Source: Solenopsis invicta | Taxonomy: Eukaryota > Arthropoda > Insecta > Hymenoptera > Formicidae | Direction of reading: 5' to 3' | NCBI RefSeq assembly: GCF_016802725.1 | Contig: NC_052679.1 | Coordinates: 16,237,635-16,301,634 of the forward strand | DNA: 64,000 nucleotides | Shown: piece after piece, positions 45,001-58,447 of the stretch | Numbering within the stretch: the first letter of the stretch is position 1 | How the letters are laid out: each line of letters starts with the position of its first letter | Program-made: the position numbers and the translations under genes | Notes under the pieces: model-generated | The model's database searches: none | What the model was told of the DNA's origin: nothing | What the model saw: the letters and a program-made list of their open reading frames with translations, nothing else

Positions 45001-47633
45001 AGAAAATATTAACACTGCAACATTCCGAAAGAGAAATGTCTTTAATAATATTAATCCTAAGTATATTAAAGTACACATCACTATTCTTTTCAAAAAATCT
45101 TTGTAATTAATAACAATATTTAATTCAGTTTTTCTTTCATAACTTATGTTAACTTCAACGTAACGAATATCATAATACTGTTTGTAATTTTGATTTTTTT
45201 AAGATTATAAAAATCTTGGAAAAATTTTATATTACTATTTTGTCATAATATGACACTGTACTTCATATGGTCGTAGAAATATAACGTACTTACTCGCAAA
45301 AAGTATCGTAAACCTTTGTGTTAGAATAGAGTAATTTTTCATAATTCGAATTTCCACATCGTTTGTGAATATGTCCCAATGTCTATCAATGGCTATGCAT
45401 AATTGTCGCATCTGGTTACAACAAATATGGAAATGATTAAATTAATCATAACTAGAAGAAATAACGATAATACAGTATAGTTTTGCAAATTTACTTTATC
45501 ATGATTCCAAATACTAAACAATATCCTTCCAATAAAAGAAGTTATAGCAACGCATTGAAAACCGGCGTCAAAAATTATTTTTGGATCATCCGCATGATCA
45601 TACAGCAGAAGTATCTACAGCATGATATAATATTAGATTATTATTAATATTAAATATATACAGTATAAAATTAATTGTACAGAAACTTTATATATATAAT
45701 TTAATTAATCGTTAATTATTAGCTTAAGTGTCTATAGAAAAAAATTGTTAGGTTTTCGACACCCTTTATTTTGCGAAAATTAAACATTGCGCTTTATTAA
45801 TACTGATAAGAACACAATAATTAAGGGGGAAGGTACCTTAGGAGGCTGTTTTTTAGGCTTTTTTTACTATTGTTTTGAGACGGATAAAATAATTGAAATC
45901 TATTTAAACTTGATATAATTTTGTTCATATTTTCAACTATATGTGACATTTTTTTCAAGTCGTTTTCTATGAAAATGTTCAAGATACAAGCTGCCGTCTA
46001 TCGAAGGTTATTAGAGTTTAGTCATTTGCGGGAAATGTGGAAGTTAGTTTTGTTCTAAAAGAAAAACGGCGAATGTTCTGGATTATTGACATGTTTTCTA
46101 AGAACATGAACCAACTTGCGGAAGGATATTTTATTAAAAGTGTGTTTTTTTTTATTGCAAAACAATTGCAAAAAAATGATGAAAATTGAAACTTTTTTTT
46201 CAAACACCCCCAAAACATTCAATTTTTAACATTTTTAGTTGCAAAGTGGTTCATATTTGTAAAAAACATGTCAATGATCCAAAACATTTGCCGTTTTTCT
46301 TTCAGATCAAAACTGTGACTTTCACATTTCCCCGCAAATGACCAACCTCTGATGATTACCTTCAATAGATGGCAGCTTGTATCTTGGACATTTTCATAGG
46401 AAACGACTTAAAAAAAAAAAATGTCACATGTAATTGAAAATATGAACAAAATAATACCAAAGTTTAAATAGATTCCAATTATTTTATCTGCTTCAAAAAA
46501 AAAATAGTAAAGAAAGCCTAAAAACAGCGTCCTAATGTGCTTTCCCCCTTAAACTTAAACATTTAAAATAAGTAAAAATATAGTTCATATATTCATGGCT
46601 TTTTCTTATATAAAATGTGCTAAAAACAAATTTTTTATAAGTAAGAATAAAATTTACTTGTAATTTTGTTTTAAATTAAATTATGCAAATTGAATAGTTT
46701 AAACAATAATAAGCATATATATTATTGATAATATGAAATTATTTTACGTATTACGACGTAGTCCTAAAACTGTTTTGTTTATATCTTTTTTTTATAATTC
46801 TGTTCCTAATTATAAATATTTTATGATAATAATTCGGTTTTAAACATAAAATTGAAGTGCAGCGTAAACTAGTACTATCAATAAGATAGATAAAATAATA
46901 AAATAATAAAAATCGTATAAAATAAAAGGTACAACATTATAAAATTTATGTTAATAAGTTATTAATTTAATTTGTTCTTTATATATTGTCGAGCTACAAG
47001 TTACATCTTGGGGAACAGCATAAAATATTTATATAACTCTGCAAAAAATGTTTTATATCGAAGTAAGAAGTTTCTAAGAATTTTCCATACTTAATATTCA
47101 ATATCTTAATTTATAAGTATTTTGTATAGATAACTCATGTTAAAGAGAAAAAGAAAAGGAAAATATAGCCTTATTACTGCTTTATGTCGATTTTATGCGG
47201 TTTTTTTCAGACGCTTATTTTTGCTTACCTTACATAAAATTTATTGCCAAAATTTGAAACTATATTATAAAAGATTATATTAGGTGATAGAAGGCACTTT
47301 CTAATTTGTATTTATGTTTCCAAAGTTTTATTTTTAGTTTTTGTTTATACAATCAAAAACAAAGTGATATATTGGTATTGGCGACCTTTTTCTATATATA
47401 TATTAATTATAAATATTTTATGATAATAATGTATTTAATAATTGTCATTTGTACGTAGAGTATTTAATATATGCATTAATGCATGTTACCTCCATCGGAT
47501 AGATACTTAGTTCCACTAGTAAACAACAAATTCGTAACAAATTCCTCACACATTTATTTTGAAACGGCCAAAGTCCCGAGATTGATAAAAATACTCGATT
47601 TATATTGTAATGTCGCCGAAAATTCTCTAGCAT
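42046..47633 (-). CDS. odorant receptor B1 (nine exons), intact
   Basis: Duplicate of A1. Exons: 47490-47633 (MLENFRRHYNINRV...GLWPFQ), 45495-45614, 45294-45411, 44753-45056 (HACSLFAAIR), 44432-44584 (CLKKHQLAIE), 44192-44282, 43056-43192 (CYSGQRLMDESQNIF), 42183-42315 and 42046-42099 (TGA). The total is 1254 nt, 417 aa, with no stop or shift. Differences from A1 include Phe to Cys in exon 7 (LFTCML) and Gly to Glu in exon 8 (PCELKAG), a site that is Gly in the other copies here. Intron 7 contains an inserted mariner dimer flanked by a 196-bp duplication. Intron 1 lacks the Penelope-like element of A1. Confidence 0.85.
42329..43110. repeat. 196-bp host duplication flanking the mariner dimer
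   Basis: 42329-42524 and 42918-43110 are nearly identical and occur once in A1 (26763-26960). The left copy carries a 5'-truncated decoy of OR exon 7 (42473-42521). The intact exon is in the right copy. Confidence 0.85.
42525..42916 (-). mobile_element. inverted dimer of a mariner 3' end
   Basis: On the minus strand: PPYSPDLAPCDFWLFSKLKRPLRGHRF, then KELKAIPE..., KCIISGGDYFEGD. This is a mariner transposase tail of a different lineage from that at 39965. The last 105 bp (42531-42635) are repeated inverted at about 42805-42915. It lies in OR B1 intron 7. Confidence 0.8.
43316..43806. mobile_element. inverted dimer of Penelope-like termini, unit B copy
   Basis: Same structure and position (OR intron 6) as 27160-27650, so it predates the A/B duplication. 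The hammerhead-like core is at about 43664-43697. Confidence 0.65.
45826..46549. mobile_element. long foldback MITE, unit B copy
   Basis: Copy of the element at 29666-30392, in intron 1 of OR B1, with small indels. Confidence 0.75.
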
Positions 47634-48520
47634 GACTAATATTTAGTTTCAGACGTAAAACGTTATGATACACAGCATGCAATCGATTGAATATAAGTAT
47701 TCGGACATCCAAGTCGTGGAATAAGAAATACAATATCGTGCAGAATAATTATCTTGTCAATGTCTTATTTCTCCGATAGTACAGTATGTCATCTTGTCTA
47801 TCTGTAGTATCTGTTAAAACGAAACTATCACATTCACCGCTCTCAGAAATATTTTTTGTTAGACGTTCTTCTATAGTATGACATGTTATTAAGATAAGTA
47901 TAGAGTAAGCATTTTATAATGTAATGCGCCCGCAGTGTAACAGGATGATGGAGGGGGACAATGTAGACGCGTGTTGGTTGTTTGACTATATTGAAAATTT
48001 TTGTTTGCTAGAATATCTCTCAGTCACTCGGTTTTACGTACTTCAACTATCCGAATAACCGATTATCTTTGAAAATAGAAATGATACAAAATAAAATAAA
48101 GTCGAGCAAGTCCGAAATTTAAATATAGAGGAGGAGAGGGAATTAGGGCTACTGTCGTCAATATGACTACACTCTTATTATTTCCGGTATTAGGTGACGT
48201 ATTTTGACAATTGCTTATGGAGTTATTCGTTTAATAGCCCGCCGCATTTTTAGTGATGCTAATATGCCAATACATAATGACTGACAATTGTTATAAGGCA
48301 TTTTTACTTTTAAGCACTTCTAAACTTTTTTAATAATTGTTTATATAATTTGTCCAAATAATTTATTGTTAATTGTTTTAATTAAAAGTAAATTAAATTT
48401 CTTATTAAAGTTGAATTAAATTTTTTGTTCACGAAAGATCTCTCGAATGTGCTTATGTTTAAATTATTAATTTTGTTTAAAAAGAGCTTTACAATTGCCA
48501 GTACATAAAGTAAAAAAAAT
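47634..48520. other. junction between A/B-type and C/D-type units
   Basis: 47634-48123 is the third copy of the sequence upstream of A/B OR first exons. At about 48124 (AGAGGAGGAGAGGG) it changes to sequence shared with 55745 onward. No gene is seen. Confidence 0.7.
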
Positions 48521-48529
48521 AAGCTTTAC

Positions 48530-50250
48530 GCTTGATAAAATATACTCTGACTGTCGTCCATTAGTCTCTGATCAGAATAATATACGATCAGCAAAGTCAT
48601 CAGACATGCTGTGAGTATAAGCACAAATTCGCTTCTGCCGCTTGATCTAATGCATAAATGATCTAGAACAAATTAAAGATATTATATAATCAGTAAAAAA
48701 ATACAATTATATTTTTATTCACTGTAATAAAATTTAATTAAAAGTTTTACAATAGAAATTTAATAATGTACAGTAAAATTTAAGGTCGGAGATGTGATTA
48801 CAATTTTTTGCTACTAAAAAATATTTAAATTTTAATCAAAATTTGTTTTTCTTCTATATATACTTTAATCTTTGTATTTTTCATACATCAGGACTTAATG
48901 AGTTTAATTTAATTAAAATTAAAATGTGAATCTTTAAAATCTATATATGACAAGTCATAAATAAAAAATAAATAATTAGGCCTTAGAGATTAAAAGATGG
49001 GAAAATCTAGTTGTAGTACAATTTTAGACATTTTATATGTGAATAATTTTTAATGCTTACTCGCATTCTAAGCAAGCTTATAATTCCGACAAGTAAAACT
49101 AACAAAAGTGATAAGAACTCTTTTTATGATGAATCCAGTGTATTAGCAAATCTACAATATTAAAAGATAGTAAGTTAATCTATATAATAATAATATTATA
49201 TTAATATTACAGAGGATCAGTTTCACAACCTCTAATTAACTTAACCGATCAGTTAAGTGTCAATCGTGATTGGTTATATGTCAATTCTACTTAACGACAA
49301 ATACGATTGGTCAATTTCAATAGAAAAATCAGTTAATTAAGTTAATCGGAGATTGTGACATTAGCTCAGAGAGAAAGAGAAATATTTTGTGTAAAGAGAG
49401 AGAAAAAGAGAGACAATTAAGAAGTAAAAAATTGCTTACTCTATAACAAGTTGATGTTTTTTTAAACATATTATGTAATACCGATATATTTTCTCATTTA
49501 ATGGATTATGTTTCATCACTAATTGCTGATTTCATCGTTATATTTCTTTTTGAAACTATATTTTTAATTTATTTATTGTACACATAATACTTCATAAAAG
49601 TTTAAAATATGTGTATGAGAAATACACAAAGCAAATATACATCATACATATATGCGAAAAATGTATTAAATGAGTATCTTACAAAATACTTATAACTATT
49701 ATATTATATTTTACGTATTATATGTTAATTTCTACATTCCATATTTATTAAAATTATTATTATATCTGCAATGGATTTACCTGATAGCGGCAAATAAACT
49801 ACATGCATAAACGGTGCACACGACATTGCATTGTATCAACACCCATTGTGATACTTACACCCACCAAAATTATACTTGTAGTATAACAAAAAATGGTAGA
49901 AAGTATTTATCTCTATTTATTACGCAATCAATTTCGGCCGCAAAGAATCGTCGACGTGATTCGTAAGAGATATCACGATGTCTAGTAATACTGGTGTTAT
50001 ATGGCACTATAAGCATCAAACATAAAATAAATACCAATTCTGCAATATCTAGAAAGAGAAGTATTTTATAAATATATATTTAGTATAATTTTTCAATATA
50101 ACGTACTTATTCGAGAAATATTTCATAAATTTTCTTGATATCTTAGAATAATTTCTCATGACTTGAATTTCCGTATCGCTCGTAAATATGTTCCAATGTT
50201 CGTCAATAGCTTCGTACAACCGTTGCACTAAACTAATTGCAATAAACATG
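48530..50250 (-). pseudogene. odorant receptor C2, truncated and decayed
   Basis: Recognisable remains: exon 3 (about 50111-50249, LYEAIDEHWNIFT), exon 4 (about 49785-50045, ending ACSLFAAIR), exon 5 (about 49440-49590), exon 6 (about 49060-49155) and exon 7 (about 48537-48680, with QRLMDDSQSIFYQA in a shifted frame). Exons 1, 2, 8 and 9 are missing. The exon 3 donor is ATAAGT instead of GTAAGT, exon 4 has stops, exon 6 has a TAA and exon 7 a frameshift. It is clearly dead. Confidence 0.8.
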
Positions 50251-50979
50251 GAAACGATTTAACATATTAGACCTGAAATAGTTTTACCGCAGTAAATATA
50301 AAAATAAGGAGAAGTAAATATAGCACACATACAACTCTGAAATATCATTTATTGAACTTTTTTGTTGTGTAACACTTCATAGCGTGACGTTACGTTATTG
50401 CGTGATACAATATGGAGTTAAGGGGTGAATATAATATTAAGGTAGACCCGTGCTGGTTTTCTTTCTCACGGGTCCGTCTCCTGTTTGTTAGAATATCTTG
50501 CAGGTGGCTTTGAGCACTTCAATTGCATGAATAAAGTTAAGTTTACCTTTGAAAATAGCAAATAGTGAAAAATAGTATGAAATTAAGTTCAAAGTTGAAC
50601 TATGATAAAAGAAATAGATAAAGTAACACAAAATATACTCTAAAGATTTTTAAATCTAATAGCATTAATATAAAAATTGCGACGTTCTAATGTTTAAAAA
50701 GTGATGAAACCTAGTAGTAAGTATGATTGATAAAATTAATGAAAATAAAGGAAAATAGGTACCATAAACAATTTGTAATAGATTAGTTTATAACACAATC
50801 ACTAAGTAACAAAATATTGTGTTAGACGAAAAATATAGAAACAGTATAAAAAGTTGCTGATTGAGTGCATCTATAATAGCATTATCAGATATACATCTGA
50901 AGTCTTTACTATGATTTATTGTCTTTGGATGAAACGAAGGTATGTAATATCTATGAAAAACTAATTGAACACTCAGTAA

Positions 50980-53900
50980 TCAGTCTTGCATTGATAATAA
51001 TGCTGTGTAGTAAGACATAGACATTCGTACGACCTAAAAATGAATAGATAAGTTATAGATTGGTATATGCATATAAGGTTATTATGAAAAAAAATGTACA
51101 TTTTTATTACCGTTGCGTAAGTCGCGATGGATAACGGAATCATGTTGCCTGCTTTTAATCCGCATGGTTTATTACTTCTGTAAAGAGTTATTAGTAGTAA
51201 TGATTTTAGCCTATGTGAGAACTTGTACCATTCTGTTGCATACCTGCAACCATGAATTCAATGATTGAAATTGAGTTAACTTTTAAAAATAAATTATGCT
51301 TAAGTAAAAAATTGAAAAAAAATGAGAAAATAAAAAAATTTTTTTTTATGAGACGCGAGCAATATTAATATGTGTGAATTTATATTATAAAATGATTTGA
51401 AAGATTTAAAATACACTTTAGTTATTTATAATATATTGATTGCATTTTTAAATTACTATTTATATATATCAAATCTAAATAAAGTTAAATTTAAATTTAA
51501 AAGATTTTATACCATGTGTGTAGAAGAAATTATTACGTTCTAATTTTGTTTAAAAAAAAAGTTACAAAAACCTAAACACAGTGTTAAAGTATAAAATAAT
51601 TATTACGCTCTATAGAATATATTCTGACTTTCATCCATTATTCTCTGACCGGAGTAACATGGGACTAGCAAAACACATAATGTTGTTATGAATATAAACA
51701 CAAATTTTATCAATGTTCCCAATTCATGTAATACATAAATAATCTGTAACAGATTAAAAATGTTACATAATCATTGGTATATACAATTACATTTTTATTT
51801 TAAGTAAAATTTTAAGTGAAAAGAAAAGTTAATGGTATATAAAAATTAATAAGATTTTTGCATCAAGAATTATTAAAGTTTCCAGCTTTTATTTTTGTTA
51901 AAAATATATATAACTAAAAATTAAAAAAAAACAATTTAATTTGATCTCGAATGAACGAGAAATATGGAAATCCAGCTATATTATAATTTTTTAATATTTT
52001 ATACGATTCTATATTTATTTTTTGAAGAAGAAAATAACAATATTATATAAAATAATAATACATACACGAATTCCAACCAGACTCAAAATTCCAAGAAGTA
52101 CTATCAATATAGCTAATGCACATTCTTGATATGATGAATTTAATATTTCCACAAATCTATAGTTTATTAACATATTAATTTTGAATATAAGTAAAAATAT
52201 TATATACATTCTACGTAAGAGACAGTGATTTAACGAAGTTTTACTTACTCTATAGCAAGCTGATGTTTTTTTAAACATTTTATGTATTTCCGGTATGTTA
52301 TTTCTTCGTTCAACAACTCAAGTTTCTTATTTACATGTTCACTTTTTTCGATGTTATTATTGTCATCCACTTTTAACAGTACATTTTCGATTTGCTTACT
52401 GCAAAAATAAATGTATTTTGCACAAATTAAATAAAATGAATGTAACACATAGGATACATATTTATTACATATCCTACATAGTTTTTGCGGAAAAACATAA
52501 AATCATAAAATATTATGTAAATAATATTATTATTAGTATTATTATTAAATATATTATGCATATTATCTTCACAACTGCTTACCTGATAGCTGCAAATAAA
52601 CTACATGCATGAGCAGTGCATGTTATATGCATTGAATCAAAGCCTAACGCAATGAATACACCCACCACAATTACAAGATTAGTATAACAAAAAATTGGCA
52701 GAAAATATTCATCTTTATTCACCCTGAATTCAACTTCCATCGCGAAAAATCGTGGACGTGATTCGTTAAGAGGCATTAAAATATCCAGGAATATCGGTGT
52801 TAATGGTAATATTATAATTACCACTAACGAAGAAAAAAATAGCACTATAATATTATGAAAGAAAGATGCTTTGTTCAATTTCTAAAAAAATTTTAAAGCT
52901 ACAAACCGTTTAGTTCATTTATATATCCATATTTAGCAAAATTTGTATACAATTTTATTTTTTTTGTAATATTATTTTCCAAGATTATAAATTTGGATTT
53001 TCAATTAATTTTATTTTTAAGTCATAAAATTCTTTATTATTAATATTACATTAATCTCTCAGTACGTTTATGCTTTATTTATAGCAATATATACTTACTT
53101 GAATAATATATCACAATTTTTTGCGACAGACAAGAATATTCTTTCAAAATTCGAATTTCTATATCATCTGTAAATATATTCCAATGCTCGTCAATGGCTT
53201 CGTACAGACATCGCATCTAATTACAACATTGTAAGGAATGATTTAATATATATTATAATCTGAAGTAGTTTTATCGTCATAAACACATCAAAATAAACTT
53301 GTTATCAAAAATAACACGATTTTTAAAATATACCTTGTCACTGTGCAAAACGTCATTTAAATGCCTTATGACAAAATTAGTTAAAATCAGAGTTTGATAG
53401 CCACCTTCGAAAATCAATTGCGCATCGTCCGAATGATCGTGAAATAGTAATATCTGTGTATAATGTACAGTTATTCGTAGAATATAAGTTTTACACCCCA
53501 GAATATAAGTTTACATTTGTTACAACAACATAACTCGAAAATTATTATTTCTGAATTGTCTGCAAAAAAAAAGAGAATTTTTATGATGGTATATTGTAAG
53601 GGCTAACCGATGCTTCTAGTCCTGTACAATCAGTAGATCAAATCGTTACATCAAAATTGCATTTAAAAATAATATTCTAAAATTTTAATGATTTAAAACA
53701 TTTAAGTTGAAGAATTTTTTTTAATTGTTTGGTTACTGAATTACATCGTTGTAACAAATGTACGATGTACATTATAAATGTGATATAAATGGAAATACTC
53801 TTCTTTGATCCATCATTAATCAGCAAATATATTATATTAAAACATATTATTTATATCTTAGAAACGTACATGTACGCACACACGGCATGTACAATATTAC

Positions 53901-54148
53901 ATATATTTGTACTGTGTTGTACGATAAAAAATAATAGAATTATAAAAAATTATCAACGCTGATTGAAAGTCTCTCTTGTATCAATAAAATGCGTCAATAA
54001 ATACCTCGAACGGATAATAACTTATTTCGAGCAGGAAACAGAATGTCCATAATAAACTTCTCACAACCTTGTTCTGATACGGCCAGAGACCTGTGATCGA
54101 TAACAATATCCGATTGATATTGTACTCTCGTAGAAAATTTTCTAACAT
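50980..54148 (-). pseudogene. odorant receptor C1 (nine exons) with one premature stop
   Basis: Exons: 54005-54148 (MLENFLREYNINRI...GLWPYQ), 53334-53453, 53099-53216 (YEAIDEHWNIF), 52583-52898, 52249-52398 (CLKKHQLAIE), 52066-52156, 51607-51743 (CYSGQRIMDESQ), 51111-51243 and 50980-51033 (SYYTALLSMQD, TGA). Lengths sum to 1263 nt as in D1, and every splice site is conventional. The only lesion I see is TAG at 52882-52884 (codon 133) where D1 has TGG. A nearer AG (52882-52883) would remove the stop but breaks phase. It may be a very young pseudogene, a segregating null allele, or an assembly error. Confidence 0.75.
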
Positions 54149-55680
54149 GATTATTTGTACCTGGATCTCGAAAAACGATAGACGGACAACTACAACAGAA
54201 TGAAACGCAGCACGCAGACCATTGATTCTTTAGCGTACAAGTCGCAACGTAAATAACTCGAAATTATAGAATGTCACAAATTGTCATTGTCAATTTATCA
54301 ATTTGCTCATGCCAGAACGTGTCTGACATATTATACATCACTCTATAAAAGTGATATCCACTTGCTATTGCGTGATACCACACGAAGTTGTTGGCGACTA
54401 TAATAATAATGTAGACGTGTACTGGTTTTCTGTGAAATTTTATCTTATGCCTATGTGACTTTTTTCCGTTTGTTGGAATATCTTGCAGGTGGTATTCACT
54501 TCCACTTTTCTCAACACTTTAATTGCACGAATAAAGTTCAGTTTATTTTTGAAAATAAGAAATGTTATACAATAAAAAGAAAACAAGCTTAGTGAGTTGA
54601 ATTATAATAATCTCAAAGAATAGAAAAAATTACAAAAAAAATAGAAAGCAAAAATTATTTTTAAAAATTGTTTAACGAAAAATCATGATATTGAAAACTA
54701 TAATATTAAAGTGTTTTAAATATTTAAAATATAAAATGAAAAAGTAAATAAAACTCAACAACTAACCGATAAAATTAACAAAAGAAAACAGCATAAATAA
54801 ATTGGATCTACAACAAATTAATTTATATTAGTTGAAACTTTTTATTTAAACACCCCCAAAACAATCAATTTTTAACATTTTTAGTTGCAAAGTGGTTCAT
54901 ATTCTTAGAAAACACGTTAATAATCCAGAACTTTCGCTGTTTTTCTTTTAGATCAAAACTGTAACTTTCACATTTCCCGCAGATGACCAACCTCTGATAA
55001 TTACATTCAATAAATGGCAGTTTGTATCTTGAACATTTTCATAGGAAAATGTCCACCTGAAAAAAATGTCACATGTAGTTGAAAATATGAACAAAATAAT
55101 ACCAAAGTTTAAATAGATTCCAATTATTTTATATGCTTCAAAAAAAAAAAATTGTAAAGAAAGCCTAAAAAATAGCCTCTTAATGTGCTTTCCCCCTTTA
55201 AACATTTATAATAAGTAAAAATATAATTCATATATTCATAGCTTTTTCTTATATAAAATGTGCTAAAAACAAATTTTTTATAAGTAAGAATATAATTTAC
55301 TTATTATTTTATTTTAAATTAAACTATGCAAATTGAATAGTTTAAGCAATAATAAGCATATTATTGATAATATGAAATTATTTTACGTATTACGACGTAA
55401 TCCTAAAACTGTTTTATTTATATTTTTTTACAATAATGAGTAAATTTATATTTCTTTTTTTTTATAATTCTGTTTCTTATAATACAGTTTTAAACATAAA
55501 ATTGAAGTGCAGTGAAAACTAGTGCAGCTATCAATAAGATAGATAAAATAATAAAATAATAAAAATTGTATAAAATAAAATAAAAGATATAGCATTATAA
55601 AATTTATGTTAATAAGTTATTAATTTAATTTGTTTTTTATATATTGTTGAGCTATTAGTTACAACTTGGGGAACAGCATA
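54149..55680. other. spacer upstream of OR C1
   Basis: No gene is seen. 54843-55200 is the right half of the long foldback MITE, followed by about 480 bp that also flanks that MITE in A1 and B1 (compare 46550-47030). The spacer ends at a 65-bp block (55680-55744) matching 48058-48123. Confidence 0.65.
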
Positions 55681-56149
55681 ACCAATTATCTTTGAAAATA
55701 GAAATGATACAAAATAAAATAAAGTCGAGCAAGTCCGAAATTTAAATTAGAGGAGAAAAGGGTATTATTGCTACTATCGTCAATATGACTACACTCTTAT
55801 TATTTTTGGTATTAGGTGACGTATTTTGACAATTGCTTATGGAGTTATTCGTTTAATAGCCCGCCGCATTTTTAGTGATGCTAATATGCCAAAACATAAT
55901 GACTGACAATTGTTATAAGGCATTTTTACTTGTAAGCACTTCTAAATTTTTTAAATAATTGTTTATATAATTTGTTTACATAATTTATTTTTAATTGTTT
56001 TAATTAAATTAAAAGTAAATTAAATCTTATATCAAAGTTGAATTAAATTTTTTGTTCACAAAAGATCTTACGAATGTGCTTATGTTTAAATTATTAATTT
56101 TGTTTAAAAAGAGCTTTATAATTGCCAATACATAAAGCAAAAAAATAAG

Positions 56150-57930
56150 CTTTACGTTTGATAGAATATACTCTGAATGTCGTCCATTAGTCTCTGACCA
56201 GAATAACATACGATCAGCAAAGTCATCAGACATGCTGTGAGTATAAGCACAAATTTATCGCTTCTGCCGCTTGATCTAATACATAAATGATCTAGAACAA
56301 ATTAAAAATACTATATAATCAGTCAAAAAGGACAATTATATTTTTATTCACTGTAATAAAATTTAATTAAAAGTTTTACAATAGAAATTTAATAATGTAC
56401 AGTAAAGTTTAAGGTCGGAGATGTGATTACAATTTTTTGCTACTAAAAAATTTGTATATTTTAATCAAAATTGGTTTTTCTTCTATATATACTTTAATAT
56501 TTGTATTTTTCATACATTAAGATTTAATGAGTTTAATTTAATTAAAATTAAAATGCGAATCGTTAGAATCTATATATGACAAGTCATATATAAAAAATAA
56601 TTAATTAGGCCTTACAGATTAAAAGATGGGAAAATCTAGTTGTAGTACAGTTTTAGACATTTTATATGTGAATAATTTTTAATGCTTACTAGCATTCTGA
56701 GCAAGCTTATAATTCCGACAAGTAAAACTAACAAAAGTAATAAGAACTCTTGATATGATGAATCCAATGTATTAGCAAATCTACAATATTAAAAGATAGT
56801 AAGTTAATCTATATAATAATAATATTATCTATATAATAGTAATATTAATATTACAGAGGATCAGTTTCACAACTTCTAATTAACTTAACCGATCAGTTAA
56901 GTGTTAATCGTGATTGGTTATTGGTCAATTCTACTTAACGACAAATGCGATTGGTTCAATTTCAATAGAAAAATCACTTAATTAAATTAAGCGGAGATTG
57001 TGACTAGCGTAAAGAAAAAGAGAAATATTTTGTGTAAAAAGAGAGAAAGAAAGAAACAATTAAAAAGGAAAAAAATTGTTTGATCTATAACAAGGTAATG
57101 TTTTTATAAACATATTATGTAATACCGATATATTTTTTCATTTAAAGGATTAAGTTTTATCACTGATTGCTGATTTTATTGTTAATATTTTTTTTAAAAC
57201 TAAATTTTCAATTTATTTATTGTAATCATAATACTAATTTATTGTAATCATAATAATTTATTGTAATCATAATACTTCATAAAAGTTTAATATATGTATA
57301 TGAGATATACACAAAGCAAATATACATCATATATGCGAAAAATGTATCAAATGAGTATCTTCTAAAATACTTATAACTTTTATATCATATGTATTATATG
57401 TTAATTTCTACATTCCATATTTATTAAAATTATTATTATATCTGCAATGTATTTACGTGATAGCGGCAAATAAACTACATGCATAAGCGGTGCACACGAC
57501 ATTGCATTGTATCAACACCCATTGTGATACTTACACCCACCAAAATTATACTTGTAGTATAACAAAAAATGGTAGAAAGTATTTATCTCTATTTATTACG
57601 CAATCATTTTCGGCCGCAAAGAATCGTCGACGTCATTCGTAAGAGATATAATCACGATGTCTAGTAATACTCGTGTTATATGGCACTATAATCATCACAC
57701 ATAAAATAAATACCAATACTGCAATATCTAGAAAGAGAAGTATTTTATAAATATATATTCAGTATAATTTTTCAATATAACGTACTTATTCCAGAAATAT
57801 TTCATAAATTTTCTTGATATCTTAGAATAATTTCTCATGACTTGAACTTCCATATCACTCGTAAATATGTTCCAATGTTCGTCAATAGCTTCGTACAACC
57901 GTTGCAATAAACTAATTGCAATAAACATGG
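56150..57930 (-). pseudogene. odorant receptor D2, truncated and decayed
   Basis: Duplicate of C2 with the same missing exons. Exon 3 is at about 57790-57928 (LYEAIDEHWNIFTSD), exon 4 at about 57460-57725, exon 6 at about 56695-56780 (open here) and exon 7 at about 56158-56290, frameshifted. The lost exon 3 donor and the exon 7 frame defect are shared with C2, so they predate the C/D duplication. Confidence 0.8.
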
Positions 57931-58447
57931 AAACGATTTAACTTATTAGATCTGAAATAGTTTTACCGCAGTAAATATAAAAATAAGGAGAAGTAAATAT
58001 CGCACACATACAACTCTGAAATATCATTTATTGAACCTTTTTGTTGAGTATTACTTCACAGCGTGACGTTACGGTATTGCGTGATTCAATATGGTGTTAA
58101 GGGGTGAATATAATATTAAGGTAGACCCATGCTGGTTTCCTTTCTCACGGGTCCGTCTTCTGTTCATTAGAATATTTTGCAGTTGGCTTTGAGCACTTTG
58201 ATTGCATGAATAAAGTTAAGTTTATCTTCGAAAATAGCAAATAGTGAGAAATAGTAAAAAATTAAGTTCAAAGTTGAACTATAATAAAGAAATAGATGAA
58301 GTAGCAAAAATAGAAGCTTAAAATTTACTCTAAAAATTTCTAAATCTAATAGTATTAATATAAAAATTACGACGTTCTAATGTTTAAAAAGTGACGAAAC
58401 CTAGTAGTAAGTATGATTGATAAAATTAAGGAAAATAAAGGAAAATA

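Noticed and set aside
52882..52884. Using the AG directly in front of AAATTG as the exon 4 acceptor of OR C1 to avoid the stop
   Set aside because: It would leave the reading frame one base out with exon 3, and D1 uses the upstream acceptor without difficulty.
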